DNA from: Azorinus chamasolen
Lineage: Eukaryota; Mollusca; Bivalvia; Cardiida; Solecurtidae
Assembly (NCBI GenBank): GCA_963576725.1
Contig: OY755243.1
Span: forward strand, 73,492,106-73,556,105
Direction of reading: 5' to 3'
Length of the DNA stretch: 64,000 bases
Both the position numbers and the translations under genes were made by a program. Below, piece by piece: positions 62,076-64,000 of this stretch. Under the pieces are notes generated by a model. That model was not told where the DNA came from and did not search any database. It saw nothing but the letters and a program-made list of their open reading frames with translations. Every line of letters begins with the position of its first letter. The first letter of the stretch is position 1.

Positions 62076-62418
62076 TGTTGTTTTCTGTACAAGTAGCAGA
62101 ATGCTGGGCTCACTTAGGTTATGCATGGGGAAAACTTCAAAAAAAATTCTTGTCAAAAACTACATGTCACAGAGCTTAGATATTTGGTGTATAAATTAAC
62201 TTAGTAGACCTTATTGACAGTGGTTAATATCATAGTTCTGAGGTTAAAATTGGCCCTGCCCTGTTGGTTATACTTTAAAATTGACTTACACTATAAAGGT
62301 TCCTCTGAGCTAGCACTCCATCAGATTCTGTTATGCAATCACTTGAGAGGGCAAGTTCCTGGTCAAAACTCTATGAAGTTGTCTGCTTCAGAATTAGTGT
62401 CTGTTTGTTCACACTGTT
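62076..62418 (+). repeat. Further decayed relative of the HINE-A core
   Basis: CTTCAAAAAAAATTCTTGTC, CACAGAGCTTAGATATTTGG, TCTGAGGTTAAAATTGGCCC loosely follow the HINE-A unit order; after 62270 nothing is recognised. Confidence 0.4.
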
Positions 62419-62512
62419 TTTAACCCATTCCCTCATAGACTATTTTTATATCCTGTTTCTTTGAAAATTTCAGAATTGTGTAGAATTGAAGCCATTGTGG
62501 TAAATAGAGCTG
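62419..62512 (-). mobile_element. PB-2 MITE, truncated
   Basis: TTTTAACCCATTCCCTCATA to GAAGCCATTGTGGTAAATAG, cut inside the left hairpin arm. Confidence 0.75.
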
Positions 62513-62534
62513 CAAAAGTTGTTTCCTTCCATAT

Positions 62535-62650
62535 CTTTTAAAAAACAAATGTTATAGTGAAAGACAGTTTGGACCCTGATGAGATGCCAAGTTACTTTGT
62601 ATCTCATCTTGATCCAGACTTGATCCAGACTGTTTGCAAAGGTTATTATA
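62535..62650. mobile_element. PB-3 relic
   Basis: AAAGACAGTTTGGACCCTGA, TGAGATGCCAAGTTACTTTG, then a duplicated CTTGATCCAGA at 62608-62630, CTGTTTGCAAAGG. Confidence 0.7.
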
Positions 62651-63108
62651 AATGCTAAAAACCCCCAAAGCAAGTAGCTTGTGTAATATTAGCAGGCTTA
62701 AGGTATAGGACCTTTGAAGAGTGAGTGATCAGCCATAAGCATATTGACTAGGGATATTTGCAGATCACTTATGCATATGGATGGGTTTTCTTGGTTCACT
62801 AAACTTGTATATAACCAGGGCTAAATGCTAACTAATCCAAACCTAAATCGCAAGCTCATTAAAAAAAATTGGCTAGGATTAAGTTTGCAACAAGCTTGCA
62901 GTTGCAAGCCAATTAAGGGAGACAGGCATATCTCTAGTTAAACATTTACTGGTGTCTATTTTTAGCATACATTTAAAGGTAGGTTATCTCCCTTTTTGAT
63001 AACAACTGGATTGCCTCCTTTGTTGTTAGTAGATATGCGGTAATATTGCAGACCCAAACAAAGAAAATTGTTATAGTTAGATGTCGCCTGTTGCACATTA
63101 ATTAGGAC
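62651..63108. other. No recognised feature
   Basis: Part of SYK intron 4. A TTGCAAGC-type imperfect repeat at 62885-62930; no exon continuing the SH2 domain was found. Confidence 0.4.
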
Positions 63109-63110
63109 AA

Positions 63111-63240
63111 TTAACCCTTTACTCCATTAATAGGCCTTTCTACACCTTTGCAAACAGAGTAGACCCTGATTAGATGGCTTATGTAGTAGCCATCTGTTCA
63201 ATCTGTTGTTTGCTTATGATATGATATAGTGCAAATTGCA
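63111..63240 (+). mobile_element. PB-1b MITE, right end missing
   Basis: TTAACCCTTTACTCCATTAA, hairpin GCAAACAGAGTAGACCCTGA, centre GGCTTATGTAGTAGCC, right arm partly lost. Confidence 0.78.
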
Positions 63241-63290
63241 TTACATTATTTTCATTTTGTGTACTTTTATTTATACTTATAATATGTTTA

Positions 63291-63538
63291 CTAACCCTTT
63301 CCCTCATGTTAACACCTTTTCACACATTTGCAAACAGAGCAGACCCAGATCAGATGGCTCCTATAGCAGCTGTCTGATCAGGGTCTGCTCTGTTTGTTAA
63401 TGGAATATTAAAGATGTTTCTTTACTTTCTAAAATGGCTACACCGTCCCACCTTCCATATTTCATTATAACTATTTTGTCCATGAATATTCAGTAGATAT
63501 TTAAATTTTGAATAAACATAGAACAGGGGAAGGGTTGA
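63291..63538 (+). mobile_element. PB-1a MITE
   Basis: CTAACCCTTTCCCTCATGTT to ACAGGGGAAGGGTTGA, 248 bp. Hairpin centre GGCTCCTATAGCAGCT. Confidence 0.88.
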
Positions 63539-63744
63539 AAATAAATTAAGATATGAATAATAATAACTCATGAAGGTGTAATGAAAATATCTGAAATTTT
63601 GAATATCATAAGTACATGTATAGATTAATTTATTCTTTCTGAAATTCAACCAATTTGCCCAGGGAGAGGGTTTACATACTTTGTACATGCCCTTCTTTAG
63701 ATTGACATTGTAATATGTTTTCATTTTCTTAAAAAAATTCATGT

Positions 63745-63905
63745 GAGGTCCTCTACAAAAGTTACATAAATTATGCCCCTTGGGTCAAAATTTGCCCGCC
63801 CCAGGGCCGGGTAGTTTTCTATAGAAACACATAGTGAAAACTTTGAAAATCTTCTCCTCTGATTGTCTGGTGAGCGATGTCAGGGCCTTTCAGGCCCTCT
63901 TGTTT
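63745..63905 (+). mobile_element. HINE-A 3' end, truncated
   Basis: GAGGTCCTCTACAAAAGTTA, one core unit, CTCTGATTGTCTGGTGAGCG, hairpin AGGGCCTTTCAGGCCCT, CTTGTTT. Matches the 3' end of the complete copy (53730-53877) closely. Confidence 0.82.
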
Positions 63906-63924
63906 GCATTACTTTTACCCTACA

Positions 63925-64000
63925 TTAACCTTAACTCCATAGATATGCCTTTTTAAACCTTTACAGACAGAGTAGACCCAGATCAGATGACTCCTATAGT
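63925..64000 (+). mobile_element. PB-1b MITE, cut by window end
   Basis: TTAACTCCATAGATATGCC, ACAGAGTAGACCCAGATCAG, GACTCCTATAG; the window stops at the hairpin centre. Confidence 0.75.

Noticed and set aside
61205..64000. Remaining C-SH2 exon and kinase domain of SYK
   Set aside because: No acceptor followed by a continuation of FDCIMM and no kinase motif (GxGxxG, HRDL, DFG) could be found before the window ends.

Overview
The window is eukaryotic nuclear DNA, most probably from a bivalve mollusc. Three things point there: a spliced animal SYK-type tyrosine kinase gene with GT..AG introns; AT-rich, gene-poor sequence saturated with short non-coding transposons; and two elements with the build of the 'pearl'/HINE repeats known from bivalves (terminal hairpins around tandem repeats of about 160 bp). 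The species is inference; no bacterial gene organisation is present.

Layout. (1) 1-11.6 kb and 11.8-25.4 kb are two diverged copies of a giant foldback-like structure: an array of about 68-bp repeats in one orientation, a core of about 2.6 kb opened by a 37-bp hairpin, then the same array inverted. Copy A enters from outside the window and holds a nearly perfect 2,280-bp tandem duplication. (2) 25.4-46.3 kb has no recognisable host gene. It is packed with palindromic miniature elements, a LINE reverse-transcriptase relic on the minus strand at about 45 kb, low-complexity tracts and a few unexplained stretches. (3) 46.8-61.2 kb carries the first four coding exons of a SYK orthologue on the plus strand (240 codons, tandem SH2 domains); the kinase domain lies beyond the window. 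Intron 1 is 12.8 kb and is filled with the same elements plus a 2.45-kb helitron-like element made of about 14 tandem repeats. (4) 61.2-64 kb is intron 4, with more of the same repeats.

Family names used below (mine). PB-1, PB-2, PB-3 and PB-4: elements of about 170-300 bp flanked by TTAA with ends TTAACCC..GGGTTAA, resembling piggyBac-type MITEs. Each carries a long hairpin: PB-1 GCAAACAGAGTAGACCCAGA, PB-2 GAAACCATTGTGATAAATAG, PB-3 GTTTGGATCC..GAGACGCCGAG, PB-4 a GTGCAGACCCTGATGAGA hairpin. PB-1 has subtypes a (hairpin near a TTTCCCTCAT end) and b (hairpin near a TTTACTCCAT end). TM-1 elements are about 210 bp with TACAGTAAAACC..GGTTTTACTGTA ends (TA-flanked, Tc1/mariner-pogo-like) and a hairpin ending in TTAATGCAGG (TM-1) or AAAGCAAGGTGAAAG (TM-1b). 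HP-3 is a palindrome family with CACCAAACCCTATGTTGTGA arms. HINE-A and HINE-B are helitron-like elements.

The most striking signal is that PB-1, PB-2, PB-4, TM-1 and TM-1b, which differ in ends, target sites and outer arms, carry the same hairpin centre, GCTCCTATAGGAGC or a near variant, and that some copies have changed both arms together so that the palindrome is kept. Nested insertions give internal proof of TTAA target use. Much of the SYK pre-mRNA could therefore fold into repeated perfect hairpins.
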